A DNA stretch of 64,000 nt from Bacteroidota bacterium (GCA_016712665.1 JADJQP010000003.1:248001-312000), one strand, 5' to 3'; positions 19,470 through 28,725 are shown, counted from the first letter of the stretch. Made by a program: numbers and translations. Notes: generated from the sequence alone by a model not told the origin.

Positions 19470-19964
19470 TTAGTTACCCGTAATTTTTTCAATGATAGCA
19501 GTCGAAGAATAGCCTTCTAAAAAAGGAATGATTACCACCTCACCACCGGCAGCTCTTACTTCCTTTGCACCTATTATTTGTTCTTCGGTATAATCGCCTC
19601 CTTTTACCAATACATGTGGCTTCAAGGTCTGAATGAGATGTAAGGGTGTATCTTCATCAAAAATAACCACCGCATCGATATACGCATGCGATGCCAAATT
19701 GAGAGCCCTCGAATATTGATCAATAATGGGTCTTTTGCTCCCCTTTAATCGTTGCACCGAGGCATCTGAATTTACGGCCACAATCAGATGGTTCCCATAT
19801 TCCGATGCCTGCAGCAAATAGGTATTATGACCTTGATGCATGATATCAAAACAACCATTTGTAAAAACAATTTTTTTACTCATCATATGCCATTGATGCA
19901 CCAGTCGTGAAAGCGTCTCAAGGGTATATATTTTTTGTTGAATGATTTCTAGTTTACTAAGCAT
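19470..19964 (-). CDS. D-glycero-beta-D-manno-heptose 1-phosphate adenylyltransferase
   Basis: 164 residues from the ATG at 19964; an upstream in-frame GTG-type start (20012) lies inside the preceding gene. The nucleotidyltransferase signatures are FTNGCFDIMHQGH (HxGH) near residue 35, VAVNSDASVQRLKG near 65 and the C-terminal GYSSTAIIEKI (ISST-like) motif. This is the stand-alone form of the HldE C-domain (RfaE2), which activates heptose-1-phosphate with ATP for LPS core synthesis. It overlaps the end of the flippase-like gene by eight bases and is probably co-transcribed with it. Confidence 0.88.
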   Translation of the reverse strand: MLSKLEIIQQKIYTLETLSRLVHQWHMMSKKIVFTNGCFDIMHQGHNTYLLQASEYGNHLIVAVNSDASVQRLKGSKRPIIDQYSRALNLASHAYIDAVVIFDEDTPLHLIQTLKPHVLVKGGDYTEEQIIGAKEVRAAGGEVVIIPFLEGYSSTAIIEKITGN

Positions 19965-20955
19965 CTCTTTTTTTATTGTAAATAGGTAAAAGAAGCAGGG
20001 AAATAGCACCACCCACCAAAATAATAAAGGTCGGTACCAGCCAAATAATCCAACTGATGGCTACGCTGATGGCTTTTTCAATTCCGTATAGGGACACAAT
20101 TTCCTCTACAAGCAAGGTATAGGCTCCGATACCACCGGGTGTTACAATCATTCCCACACTACCAAAGGACAGTACCGAAAATCCGGTTTTATAGGTCAAC
20201 ATGCTGGTTTCTTCTATACTGTAAAAACCAATCATAATCATGCCCATATACATCGACCAAATGAGAATGGTATGAAACACAAATCCTTTTTTGTTTTTCA
20301 TATTTTTAAAACTCAATATGCCACTCAATATATTTGCAAATACCTGTTTGATTTTTACTACAAAAGCCAGACCGCCAATTTTTTTGCGGAAAAGCACCGC
20401 CAACACTATCAATAACACAATCACGGCCAAAATAATGGTACCTCCATTGCCTGAACTCCCTTCCTTCTGCTGAAACCGTTGAATTAAAGACTGCATATAC
20501 TCCCACGCCAAATCAATTTGCACCACAAAAGTGAGTACAAATAATATCAGCAAGCAAAGCATATCAAAGGCCCTTTCTGCAATAATGGTACCGACTAATT
20601 TGTCTGCCGGAATTTTTTCATATTTCGACAAAATGGTACACTTCAATACTTCACCTAATCGGGGAAACGCTAAGTTGGCTAGGTAACCTATCATTACCGC
20701 AAACAAGGTATTGGCGGTAGAGGGAAATAAATCAAGCGGCTCCATTAAATATTTCCAACGTACCGCTCTGCTCCAATGACTCACAAATCCCATTATTAAA
20801 ATAGGTACCAGCAGCAGATAATTTGCTTTGCCAACCGCAGCTTTAATTTTGGCAATATCATCCCCATTCAAATCTTTTACACTAAGCCAAATCAAAAAAG
20901 CACATAACCCTAAAGTAAGAAGATAGGTGACGATATTGATTATTTTTTTAGGCAA
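19957..20955 (-). CDS. Flippase-like membrane protein (lysylphosphatidylglycerol synthase TM-domain family)
   Basis: About 332 residues from the TTG at 20955, chosen because it lies five bases after the stop of the panD remnant and begins the family-like PKKIINIVTYLLTL segment; the open frame itself extends to 21021. Seven or eight membrane segments are visible, with the motifs GFVSHWSRAVRWKYLM, NLAFPRLGEVLKCTIL and VGTIIAERAFDML, and a terminal PGGIGAYTLLVEEIV. These define the UPF0104/AglD-like flippase family. Role unknown, perhaps lipid or glycolipid translocation. In relatives it follows panC-panD; here only a panD scrap precedes it. Confidence 0.8.
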   Translation of the reverse strand: MPKKIINIVTYLLTLGLCAFLIWLSVKDLNGDDIAKIKAAVGKANYLLLVPILIMGFVSHWSRAVRWKYLMEPLDLFPSTANTLFAVMIGYLANLAFPRLGEVLKCTILSKYEKIPADKLVGTIIAERAFDMLCLLILFVLTFVVQIDLAWEYMQSLIQRFQQKEGSSGNGGTIILAVIVLLIVLAVLFRKKIGGLAFVVKIKQVFANILSGILSFKNMKNKKGFVFHTILIWSMYMGMIMIGFYSIEETSMLTYKTGFSVLSFGSVGMIVTPGGIGAYTLLVEEIVSLYGIEKAISVAISWIIWLVPTFIILVGGAISLLLLPIYNKKRDA

Positions 20956-20959
20956 TCGT

Positions 20960-21079
20960 CTACAGCTTATTTTTTTCGTTTGGAAAAATGATGGTGGGTT
21001 TATGCTTTTTTGCCTGCTCAAAATCTATCAAGGCGTAGGAAATAATAATGATGGTGTAATTATAACATTTCTTTAGTGC
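20960..21079 (-). pseudogene. panD: 3' remnant of aspartate 1-decarboxylase (panD)
   Basis: Forty codons end in YTIIIISYALIDFEQAKKHK and then PTIIFPNEKNKL followed by a stop at 20960. This matches the C-terminus of Bacteroidota PanD (pattern VIIISYAxxDFEEAKxFxPTIVFP). The upstream 80 or so residues, including the self-cleaving Gly-Ser site, are absent; an in-frame stop lies at 21080-21082 and the divergent bamD begins at 21117. The start of the neighbouring flippase-like gene directly after it fits the conserved panD - flippase order. PanD makes beta-alanine for coenzyme A. Confidence 0.7.
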
Positions 21080-21098
21080 TTACAAAATAGCTATTCAC

Positions 21099-21106
21099 TA
21101 TATTTG
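21099..21106 (+). promoter_or_regulatory. Bacteroidota -7 promoter box TATATTTG
   Basis: TATATTTG matches TAnnTTTG 10 bases before the ATG at 21117, implying a very short leader for the bamD operon. It overlaps the zone just beyond the panD remnant. Confidence 0.45.
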
Positions 21107-21116
21107 CGACCTTATA

Positions 21117-21920
21117 ATGAAAAATTCATCCGTACTCCTTATCCTTTTTTGTAGCTTTTTTGTGTCCTGCAAATCAAGTTTTGAAAAAGTGCAAAAAAGC
21201 AAAGATTACCCTTACAAATTGACCAAGGCTAATGAGTACTTCGAAAAAAAGCAGTACGGACGCGCCAATACCCTTTACGAAGAACTATTGACCATTTATA
21301 AAGGCACTAAAAATTTCGAGTCGATTTATTATCGATATGCCTATTCCTTTTTTAATCAAAGAGACTACTTGGCTGCTTCCTATCACTTTAAACATTTTGC
21401 CGATTTATTTCCAAAGTCCGACAAAGCGGAAGAATGTGAGTACCTCAACAGTTTGTGTTTGTATTATATGTCACCGGATTATACACTCGACCAAACCAAT
21501 ACCGTTAAGTCGATTGGTGAAATGCAGGCCTTCGTCAATAAACACCCCGAATCAAAAAGAACCAAGGATGCCAATAACATGATTGATGAGTCGAGGGCTA
21601 AATTGGAACAAAAAGATGCCTATTCAGCAGAATTGTACTACAAAATTGGTGAATATAGAGCTGCTGCAGTCGCTTTTGAACAAATTATTCGTAAATACCC
21701 GGATTCTAAATCAGTGGATTACTATTTATACAAGATTATCGATGCCACTTATAAATACGCTAAAAACAGTATTCCTTCTAAACAAGAGCAACGATATGCC
21801 GATGTAACCGCTGAATACAATAATTTTATAAGAAAATTTCCAAAAAGCCAATATAGAAGTGAGATTGAAAAGATAAATGTGTTATCTTCGCGGGCACTAA
21901 AAAAATTATCGAAACTATGA
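21117..21920 (+). CDS. bamD: Outer membrane protein assembly factor BamD
   Basis: 267 residues. Lipoprotein signal peptide ending FFVSC (Cys about residue 18), then TPR repeats: FEKVQKSKDYPYKLTKANEYFEKKQYGRA, YRYAYSFFNQRDYLAASYHFKHFADLFP, and AELYYKIGEYRAAAVAFEQIIRKYPDS. This is the BamD/YfiO pattern of Bacteroidota. It is the essential lipoprotein of the BAM complex that inserts beta-barrels in the outer membrane. Its stop overlaps the ATG of the omega subunit gene (ATGA, 21917-21920). Confidence 0.88.
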   Translation: MKNSSVLLILFCSFFVSCKSSFEKVQKSKDYPYKLTKANEYFEKKQYGRANTLYEELLTIYKGTKNFESIYYRYAYSFFNQRDYLAASYHFKHFADLFPKSDKAEECEYLNSLCLYYMSPDYTLDQTNTVKSIGEMQAFVNKHPESKRTKDANNMIDESRAKLEQKDAYSAELYYKIGEYRAAAVAFEQIIRKYPDSKSVDYYLYKIIDATYKYAKNSIPSKQEQRYADVTAEYNNFIRKFPKSQYRSEIEKINVLSSRALKKLSKL

Positions 21921-22246
21921 TGAACCATAAGAAGCTACTTATTAGTACCACAAATCCTACTATTGAAGCAAGAGACTTGTCTTTAATTCAAGAAAAAACC
22001 GGTAATTTATACGAATCCATTTCAATTATTGCCAAAAGAGCAAATCAAATCAACACCAAAATAAAGGAAGAATTGCATCGCAAATTAGAAGAATTTGGTA
22101 GTTTGAACGATAATTTGGAGGAAATCAATGAAAATAAAGAACAAATAGAAATCTCTCGTTTCTATGAAAGAATGGCCAACCCTGCTATTCAAGCAACTCA
22201 TGAGTTACTAACCGACAAAATTTATTTTCGCCAAAAGGATGCTTAA
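21917..22246 (+). CDS. rpoZ: RNA polymerase omega / Rpb6-like subunit
   Basis: 109 residues matching the Bacteroidota Rpb6-type omega protein: TTNPTIEARDLSLIQEKTGNLYESISIIAKRANQI, then FYERMANPAIQATHELLTDKIYF. It assists RNA polymerase assembly. Position between bamD and coaBC is conserved in the phylum and supports the call. Confidence 0.85.
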   Translation: MMNHKKLLISTTNPTIEARDLSLIQEKTGNLYESISIIAKRANQINTKIKEELHRKLEEFGSLNDNLEEINENKEQIEISRFYERMANPAIQATHELLTDKIYFRQKDA

Positions 22247-22304
22247 TGCTTCCCGGTAATCTAATTCTTCTTGCTCCCCAAAACCCTAGCACTCTAAAAA
22301 CCAC

Positions 22305-22733
22305 ATGAGGGTACTCGACTTGCCATTTACTAAAAGACTGGGCATTACAAAATCGGAATTGAAGCCGTATTTGTTGCGCTTGCAATTTTCAAATGAAAAT
22401 ACCAATCATATTGGCACCATCCACGGATCTGCCTCGTACAGTCTTGCCGAAATTACCAGCGGATATTTCCTAAATACCAATTTTGCGGATATTGCCGATG
22501 ATACCCTTCCCATATTGCGAAATGCCTCTATTAAGTATAAAAAAAGTTGTGTGTCCATTTTATACTCCAAGGCAAAACTCATTGACACCACCCTCGACGA
22601 CATTCTCCTCCAGTTGAAATTTAAGCGAAAATGTCACGCAACCATTGAAGTGAGGTTATACGACCCTGAAAATACCTTGATTTCAATCAGTGAATTTGAA
22701 TGGTTTATTGCCATGCAAAAATCCAAAGCCTAA
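22305..22733 (+). CDS. Hotdog-fold thioesterase-like protein
   Basis: 142 residues with a hotdog-fold pattern. The segment NTNHIGTIHGSASYSLAEITSGYF corresponds to the N-terminal helix region of PaaI/YiiD-C/DUF4442-type thioesterases, with a His-Gly pair and a Glu placed where catalytic residues lie. It likely acts on an acyl thioester, but the substrate cannot be inferred. It follows rpoZ after 58 bases and may be part of the bamD operon. Confidence 0.6.
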   Translation: MRVLDLPFTKRLGITKSELKPYLLRLQFSNENTNHIGTIHGSASYSLAEITSGYFLNTNFADIADDTLPILRNASIKYKKSCVSILYSKAKLIDTTLDDILLQLKFKRKCHATIEVRLYDPENTLISISEFEWFIAMQKSKA

Positions 22734-22791
22734 TCTTAAAATTTTTACAAACCATCAGTTTTTGCACAAAAAAATGCATCTTTGTGCTTAA

Positions 22792-23981
22792 ATGAAAGGT
22801 AAAAAAATACTTATTGGAATATGCGGTAGTATTGCTGCCTATAAAATTCCAAGTTTGGTACGCTTACTTATCAAAGCAGGTGCCGAAGTCAAAATTGTAA
22901 TGACCCCAAGTGCCAAAGCATTTGTTTCCCCCTTGGTATTAAGTACGCTTTCAAAAAATGAAGTTTCCATTGAAATGAGTACCCAGGATGTTTGGGTAAA
23001 TCATGTGATGTTAGGCAGATGGGCCGACCTGATGCTGATAGCCCCTGCTTCATGCAATACCCTTTCAAAAATGGCGCAAGGACTCTGCGATAATTTATTG
23101 ACTGCCGTCTATTTATCTGCAACCTGTCCGGTAATGCTGGCCCCTGCCATGGATGAAGATATGTGGCAACATCCCTCCTTACAAAAAAATATCGACACCC
23201 TCCGCTCTTTTGGCAATAGTATCCTCAACGCGCAACATGGCGAATTGGCAAGTGGTTTAGTAGGAATGGGTCGAATGGTAGAACCGGAAGAAATGGTTAC
23301 AGAACTGGAATTGTTTTTTACCCAAAAACATAAACTACGCAATAAACGCGCATTGGTAAGCGCAGGACCCACCTACGAAAATATTGACCCGGTGCGATTT
23401 ATCGGAAATTACAGCAGTGGCAAAATGGGTATCGCTATTGCCGAAGAATTGGCCGAACAAGGATGTATGGTGGAATTGGTACTCGGACCGACCGCTTTGT
23501 TACCCAGCCATAAAAATATTCATGTAAATAAAGTGGTATCTGCACAACAAATGTTTGAGCAATGCGTTTCTCTTTTTGAGCAAAGCGATATTGCCGTAAT
23601 GTGTGCAGCTGTGGCCGACTACACACCGAAAGTTGTTTCAGAAAATAAAACGAAAAAGACCGACGAAGACCTACACATTGTTTTGACCAAAACAAAAGAC
23701 ATATTAAAGCATTTGGGTAGTGTAAAAACGGACAAGCAAACACTTATTGGTTTTGCCTTAGAAAGCACCAATGAAAAAATTATGCACTCAAAAAACTGGA
23801 AGAAAAAAAGGCAGACGCCATTGTGCTGAATTCGCTGAATGACGCGGGCGCCGGATTTTCCTTCGAAACCAATAAAATCAGCATTTTTGAGAGAGGTGGT
23901 GCCGAAACCCATTATCCGCTCAAATCAAAAACTGAAGTGGCCAAAGATATTGTTGAAAAAATAGTAGCTTTACATACATGA
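22792..23981 (+). pseudogene. coaBC: Phosphopantothenoylcysteine synthetase/decarboxylase, one frameshift
   Basis: The CoaC half (GICGSIAAYKIPSLVRLL, then APASCNTLSKMAQGLCDNLL, with the active-site MDEDMW) is followed by the CoaB half (SAGPTYENIDPVRFIGNYSSGKMG, near residue 187). The frame stops early at 23829, but the expected end (LEEKKADAIVLNSLNDAGAGF, then FETNKISIF and KSKTEVAKDIVEKI) continues in the next frame to a TGA at 23979-23981. One A is missing from the A6 run 23790-23795. The enzyme makes 4'-phosphopantetheine in CoA synthesis and is normally essential, so an assembly error is likely. The stop overlaps the next ATG. Confidence 0.88.
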
Positions 23982-24898
23982 GAACCATCCTTTTAACAGT
24001 CACCCTAATCCTCCTTACGCACCTTGGCTTTGCGCAAGAATTAAATTGCAAGACCATTGTGATTGCCGAACAGGTTCAGGGCACCGACCCCAAGGTGTTT
24101 AAAACCATGGAGCAAGCCATCAGCGAATTTGTCAATACCCGTAAATGGGGTTCTGATAATTTCGAAAACAAAGAAAAAATCGAATGTGTCTTTACCATCA
24201 TTATCAACAAACAAGTAGAAGGTGTAGAGGGTGGTTTTTCGGGTCGTTTATCCATACAGGCTACCCGTCCGGTATTTAATACCACCTATGCTACCAATTT
24301 GGTAAATTTTGTAGACAAGGATGTGGCTTTTAAATACATTCAATTTCAACCGGTAGAATTCAATGACAATCGAGTAGCCGGCAATGATGCCTTGGCTTCT
24401 AACTTATCTGCACTCATTTCGTTTTATTGCTATATGATTCTTGGTCTTGATTATGACAGTTTTGCCCTCAAAAATGGCACTGAGTTTTTCAATAAAGCCC
24501 TCAATATTGTCAATAATGCGCCCGAAAATAAATCCATTGTAGGCTGGAAAGCAGCAGAGAGTCAGCGGAACCGATTTTGGCTATCAGACCAAATCAGTAA
24601 TAACCGTTTTGTAGGTATGAGAGAAGCCTTTTATAAATATCATCGCCTCGGATTGGATGTCCTTTCCACCGACGAAGAAGCGGCTCGTACCGTGATTCAT
24701 AATACCATTTATGCCCTAAAGCAAATCAACAATGATAACCCTTCTACCATGTTGATGCAATTTTTTTTCAATGCAAAGGGAGAAGAAATCCTCAATTTTT
24801 TGGCAAAAACCAATATGCAGGAAAAACAAAAATTAATTCCGATACTCTCTTCACTTGACGTCAGTAATGCCGGTAAATATAATGAATTACTACGATAG
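23978..24898 (+). CDS. DUF4835 protein, PorD-like T9SS component
   Basis: 306 residues with a signal peptide (cleavage LGFAQ near 20). The opening QELNCKTIVIAEQVQGTDPKVFKTMEQAISEFVNTRKWG and the region FNTTYATNLVNFVDKDVAFKYIQFQPVEFNDN are typical of DUF4835, whose Porphyromonas member is PorD, needed for type IX secretion. It is expected in the periplasm. Its link with T9SS cargo genes in this window supports an active T9SS. The ATG overlaps the coaBC stop by four bases. Confidence 0.8.
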   Translation: MRTILLTVTLILLTHLGFAQELNCKTIVIAEQVQGTDPKVFKTMEQAISEFVNTRKWGSDNFENKEKIECVFTIIINKQVEGVEGGFSGRLSIQATRPVFNTTYATNLVNFVDKDVAFKYIQFQPVEFNDNRVAGNDALASNLSALISFYCYMILGLDYDSFALKNGTEFFNKALNIVNNAPENKSIVGWKAAESQRNRFWLSDQISNNRFVGMREAFYKYHRLGLDVLSTDEEAARTVIHNTIYALKQINNDNPSTMLMQFFFNAKGEEILNFLAKTNMQEKQKLIPILSSLDVSNAGKYNELLR

Positions 24899-25241
24899 GC
24901 TGCCACGCATGGCGCTGTGCTTACTGCTCCTTCTGGGCACGTTTTCCTGTAAAGAAACGCCGCCACTTTCGCTAAAGGTGATGAGTAAGGTATTGCTAAA
25001 AATGCATTTGGCCGAAAGCTATGCGCAAGCACTTCCCAAAAAAGAAAACAGCACCGTTCATAAAGATCCCGATAGCCTGCTGAAGTACCATTCTATGGTT
25101 TTGGATGAGTTTCATATTTCAAAAGCCAGCTTCCAAAAAAATATTAATTATTACAAAAAACATCCGGATTTGCTCGACTCAATTTACCAACTCGTACTAA
25201 GCGATGTGGCTATATTGCAAGCAAAAAATAGCAAAAAATAA
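24882..25241 (+). CDS. DUF4296 lipoprotein
   Basis: About 119 residues from the ATG at 24882 (alternative 24909). The signal peptide ends LLGTFSC, so it is a lipoprotein. The body (MSKVLLKMHLAESYAQ, then LLKYHSMVLDEFHISKASFQKNINYY, then HPDLLDSIYQLVLSDVAILQAK) matches DUF4296, a Bacteroidota family that regularly follows DUF4835. Function unknown. The start overlaps the end of the PorD-like gene by 17 bases, indicating an operon. Confidence 0.7.
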   Translation: MNYYDRLPRMALCLLLLLGTFSCKETPPLSLKVMSKVLLKMHLAESYAQALPKKENSTVHKDPDSLLKYHSMVLDEFHISKASFQKNINYYKKHPDLLDSIYQLVLSDVAILQAKNSKK

Positions 25242-25319
25242 TTATCGAAGTAATTTAGGGCGTTCATGCTTTAATTCTTACTTTCGCATTCAATAATAAA
25301 TGTACAAACACCGTAAGTA

Positions 25320-26642
25320 ATGGGACAAATCAAAGAACAATTTTACCAAATTGCATTAGAGTCAGCAGAAGAAATCAAAACACTTTTAAAAGAACATGGA
25401 GATACCGTTATTGATACCGTAACCCTTTCGCAAGCCTATCAAGGTATGAGAGGTATTATTCGATTCGTAACCGAAACCTCCCTACTCGATTCCAATGAAG
25501 GAATTCGTTTTAGAGGATATTCCATTCCGGAATTAATTGAAAAATTACCAAAAGCGGAAGGAGGCAGTCAACCGCTACCGGAAGGACTTTTTCATTTAAT
25601 GCTTTTAGGCGAAATTCCTACCGAAGAAGATGTAGATCATGTGTCGGCTGTATTGGCTCGACGCTCTCATGTACCTAATTATGTATTTGATGCGGTAGAA
25701 GCCCTACCCTTGCATACCCATCCCATGACGCAATTTAGTATTGCCATTATGGCCTTGCAAACAGAGTCTTTGTTTGCCAAAGCCTATAATGAAGGAATTA
25801 GCAAAAAAGAATATTGGGCCTATATCTATGAAGACACCATGAATTTGATTGCGCGTCTTCCTCGAATTGCAGCCTATATATTTAGAAGAAAATACCGAAA
25901 TGGCGAACATATTCAGCCCAATGGGATGTTAGACTATGCAGCCAATTTTGCACATATGTTGGGATTTGAAGATGAAGGATTCAGAGAATTGATGCGTTTG
26001 TACTTAACCATCCATGCCGATCATGAAGGTGGCAATGTAAGTGCACATGCAACCCATCTGGTAGGCTCTGCCTTAAGCGATCCTTATTTGTCATTTGCAG
26101 CAGGTATGAACGGGCTAGCTGGACCTCTACACGGTTTGGCCAATCAGGAAGTGAGTCGTTGGATTGAAGAAATGAATAATGAACTAGGTACCACCCAACC
26201 CAGCAAAGAACAAATAGCTGCTTATGTGTTGAAAACCTTAAAAGAAGGAAAAGTAGTACCGGGATACGGACATGCTGTATTGCGAAAAACCGATCCGCGA
26301 TTTTTAGCACAGATGGAGTTTGCCAAAAAATATTGTGCTGAGGATGATTTGGTGCAAACCGTTTGGAAAATTTATGAAGTAGTACCTCCTATCTTGGAAA
26401 GCACCGGCAAAATCAAAAATCCTTGGCCGAATGTAGATGCCCATTCTGGTGCTCTATTAAAACATTATGGCTTGGTAGAAGAAGATTTTTATACCGTAAT
26501 GTTTGGTGTTTCGCGTGCCTTGGGTGTATTGGCCAGTTTGTGTTGGGATCGTGTGTATGGCTTCCCGATAGAACGCCCCAAATCCATTACCACTACCTTG
26601 GTAAAACAATGGTTGAATAAAGAGGTCTCATCATTGGAATAA
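25320..26642 (+). CDS. gltA: Citrate synthase
   Basis: 440 residues, in the longer eukaryote-like (type I) group common in Bacteroidota. Active-site landmarks are visible: LHTHPMTQFS (residues about 130), LYLTIHADHEGGNVSAHATHLVGSAL (His near 224), GPLHGLANQEV (His near 265), VPGYGHAVLRKTDPR (His near 318), and the final YTVMFGVSRALGVLASL. It condenses acetyl-CoA and oxaloacetate in the TCA cycle. A strong terminator follows. Confidence 0.95.
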   Translation: MGQIKEQFYQIALESAEEIKTLLKEHGDTVIDTVTLSQAYQGMRGIIRFVTETSLLDSNEGIRFRGYSIPELIEKLPKAEGGSQPLPEGLFHLMLLGEIPTEEDVDHVSAVLARRSHVPNYVFDAVEALPLHTHPMTQFSIAIMALQTESLFAKAYNEGISKKEYWAYIYEDTMNLIARLPRIAAYIFRRKYRNGEHIQPNGMLDYAANFAHMLGFEDEGFRELMRLYLTIHADHEGGNVSAHATHLVGSALSDPYLSFAAGMNGLAGPLHGLANQEVSRWIEEMNNELGTTQPSKEQIAAYVLKTLKEGKVVPGYGHAVLRKTDPRFLAQMEFAKKYCAEDDLVQTVWKIYEVVPPILESTGKIKNPWPNVDAHSGALLKHYGLVEEDFYTVMFGVSRALGVLASLCWDRVYGFPIERPKSITTTLVKQWLNKEVSSLE

Positions 26643-26686
26643 GGTATCGTTGCTCAAAAAACTAATCTCTCAAAAATAGAAACCGG

Positions 26687-26730
26687 ACCCTCTAGCAAAT
26701 GATTTTGCTAGAGGGTCTTCTCTTTTATTA
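26687..26730 (+). terminator. Rho-independent terminator after citrate synthase
   Basis: A perfect 13-bp inverted repeat (ACCCTCTAGCAAA at 26687-26699 and its complement at 26704-26716) with a TGAT loop is followed by CTTCTCTTTTATTA. Position 45 bases after the gltA stop and before metK fits a terminator that separates the two. Confidence 0.85.
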
Positions 26731-26800
26731 TCGGTGTAAGAGGCCTTGAAATATCTGTGAATTAGTTTCGAGAAAAGATATCCTTATTTTCTTTATGTAT

Positions 26801-26808
26801 TACATTTG
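26801..26808 (+). promoter_or_regulatory. Bacteroidota -7 promoter box TACATTTG before metK
   Basis: TACATTTG fits TAnnTTTG and lies 26 bases before the metK ATG. No SAM riboswitch could be made out in the short stretch between the terminator and the start. Confidence 0.5.
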
Positions 26809-26834
26809 CATTTCTAAAATTTTAAAAAAAAGAT

Positions 26835-28114
26835 ATGCCGTATTTATTTACATCCGAATCCGTTTCAGAAGGACATCCCGATAAAGTTGCCGATCAAATT
26901 TCAGATGCGCTCATAGATCATTTTCTTGCGTATGACCCCAATTCAAAGGTAGCCTGCGAAACATTGGTTACTACCGGTCAGGTGATATTGGCCGGTGAAG
27001 TAAAATCAGAAGCCTATTTGGATGTACAGGATATCGCTCGTGACGTCATCAAAAAAATAGGTTATACCAAATCTGATTATATGTTTGAAGCCAACTCATG
27101 TGGCATCCTTTCGGCGATACATGAGCAAAGTGCTGATATCAATCAGGGTGTAGATCGAAAAGTGAAAGCACAAAGTTTTGAAAGCAAAGCCAATGCACAA
27201 GGTGCAGGCGATCAGGGCATGATGTTTGGATATGCAACCCGCGAAACCGATAACTATATGCCGTTGGCACTCGATTTGGCGCATAAAATATTACAAGAAT
27301 TATCGAAAACGCGTAGAGCGGGTAAGGAATTAAAATACCTTCGACCTGATGCCAAAAGTCAGGTAACCATTGAATACGACGACCATAATAATCCGATTCG
27401 TATTGATACCATAGTGGTTTCTACACAACATGATGATTTTGATAAAGAGCCAAAAATGTTGGCTAAAATCAAAAGCGATATCATCAATGTAATTATACCT
27501 CGTGTCAAAAAACAATTGAAGCCCGCTATTCAAAAATTGTTTAATGACAAAATCACCTATCATATCAACCCAACCGGAAAGTTTGTAATTGGTGGTCCGC
27601 ATGGCGATACCGGTTTAACAGGTCGTAAAATAATTGTAGATACCTATGGCGGTAAAGGGGCTCATGGTGGTGGAGCGTTTTCAGGAAAAGATCCTAGTAA
27701 AGTAGATCGCTCTGCAGCCTATGCCACGCGTCATATTGCCAAGAACTTAGTAGCTGCCGGTCTTTGTGATGAAGTACTGGTGCAAGTATCATATGCTATT
27801 GGCGTGGCCAAACCTTGTGGCTTGTTTTTAAATACCTACGGTACGGCTAAGGTCAACAAGACGGACGGTGAAATGGCACGTATTGTTGAAAAAATATTTG
27901 ACATGCGTCCTTACGCTATTGAGCAACGATTTAAATTACGCAATCCCATTTATTCTGAAACGGCTTCTTACGGCCATATGGGTCGTAAAAACGAAGTGGT
28001 AACCAAGATTTTTAACAAAGGCAAACCCAACGAAAAAAAGGTATCTGTTGAATTATTTACCTGGGAAAATTGGATTATGTACCTCAGGTGAAAAAGGCAT
28101 TTGGTTTAAAGTAA
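26835..28114 (+). pseudogene. metK: S-adenosylmethionine synthetase, one frameshift near the end
   Basis: The frame opens SVSEGHPDKVADQISDALID and carries GAGDQGMMFGYA, NPTGKFVIGGPHGDTGLTGRKI and GGGAFSGKDPSKVDRSAAYA, the diagnostic MetK signatures for ATP and methionine binding. It ends abruptly at 28091 after FTWENWIMYLR. With one A added to the A4 run 28066-28069 it reads FTWEKLDYVPQVKKAFGLK and stops at 28114, the expected C-terminus (about 426 residues). MetK is normally essential; the homopolymer break is probably an assembly error. Confidence 0.9.
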
Positions 28115-28219
28115 GCATTGCTGCTACCGCAAAAATGATTGCGTCTTTCTGTGATTAATAGGAAAACAAGCGGTAGGAATCTACGGTACCCTGCTAGCTG
28201 AAATCTACAAAATGAAATG

Positions 28220-28240
28220 TTGGAGCGAGGGATGCTCCAA
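28220..28240. repeat. Hairpin TTGGAGC-loop-GCTCCAA
   Basis: A 7-bp stem with loop GAGGGAT. It ends the first copy of a repeat unit that begins near 28157 with CAAGCGGTAGGAAT and continues GCTGAAATCTACAAAATG. A related hairpin lies at 28298. Confidence 0.7.
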
Positions 28241-28243
28241 AGA

Positions 28244-28275
28244 AGGGAGCCGGCCGGGGGAAATTAGAGCTCCCT
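28244..28275. repeat. Hairpin AGGGAGC / GCTCCCT
   Basis: A 7-bp inverted repeat around an 18-base loop, directly after the preceding hairpin. Confidence 0.55.
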
Positions 28276-28297
28276 TTGTAGCTGAAAGCTTCAGAAT

Positions 28298-28330
28298 AGT
28301 TCTATGAAGCGAGGGACGCTTCATAGAACT
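28298..28330. repeat. Perfect 13-bp hairpin with loop GAGGGAC
   Basis: AGTTCTATGAAGC and its exact complement surround a GAGGGAC loop. The loop is almost that of the 28220 hairpin although the stems differ, and both follow a GCTGAAA..TxCAxAA sequence, which suggests compensatory change within a repeat family. No T-run follows, so a simple terminator is unlikely. Confidence 0.75.
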
Positions 28331-28525
28331 GGTCGAACACTGATGTAAAAGATTTAGCAGATACTCGCAAATTTTTTATCCTTTACAATAGTAGGATTCC
28401 AGCGGATTCTGTCCCTTCGTGAAATCGGATACATTCCAATTTTATTGCCTACCCTTTTCAATATTTTGTGTGCTTATGAATTAGTTTGTAGTAATTGTAA
28501 CTATTTAAAGGACTCGTCCAAAAAT

Positions 28526-28600
28526 AGTTTACATGGATTTAATAAATCTTCACATCGGTTAACAGGATCGTTTTGTTTGAAGTTATTTTAGGACAAAACC
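28526..28600 (+). repeat. 75-bp direct repeat, copy 1
   Basis: Starts AGTTTACATGGATTT and ends TTATTTTAGGACAAAACC. About 87% identical to 29685-29759. The two copies flank the WG-repeat gene. Confidence 0.8.
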
Positions 28601-28644
28601 CATTACTTCAACAGCAACAATTATTGAGCATGTTTGATTAGTAG

Positions 28645-28725
28645 GATAGCAAGCGATAGGAATATACAGCACGCCGCTGGCTGAAAGCTACAAAATGGAA
28701 CTTTTGAGCGAAGGGCGCTCCAATG
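28645..28725. repeat. Second copy of the hairpin repeat unit
   Basis: Contains AGCAAGCGATAGGAATATAC, then GCTGAAAGCTACAAAATGGAA, then a GAGCG-AAGGG-CGCTC hairpin (28706-28720). It parallels the unit at 28157-28240. The motif GCAAGCGATAGxAA recurs alone near 34689. Confidence 0.65.
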
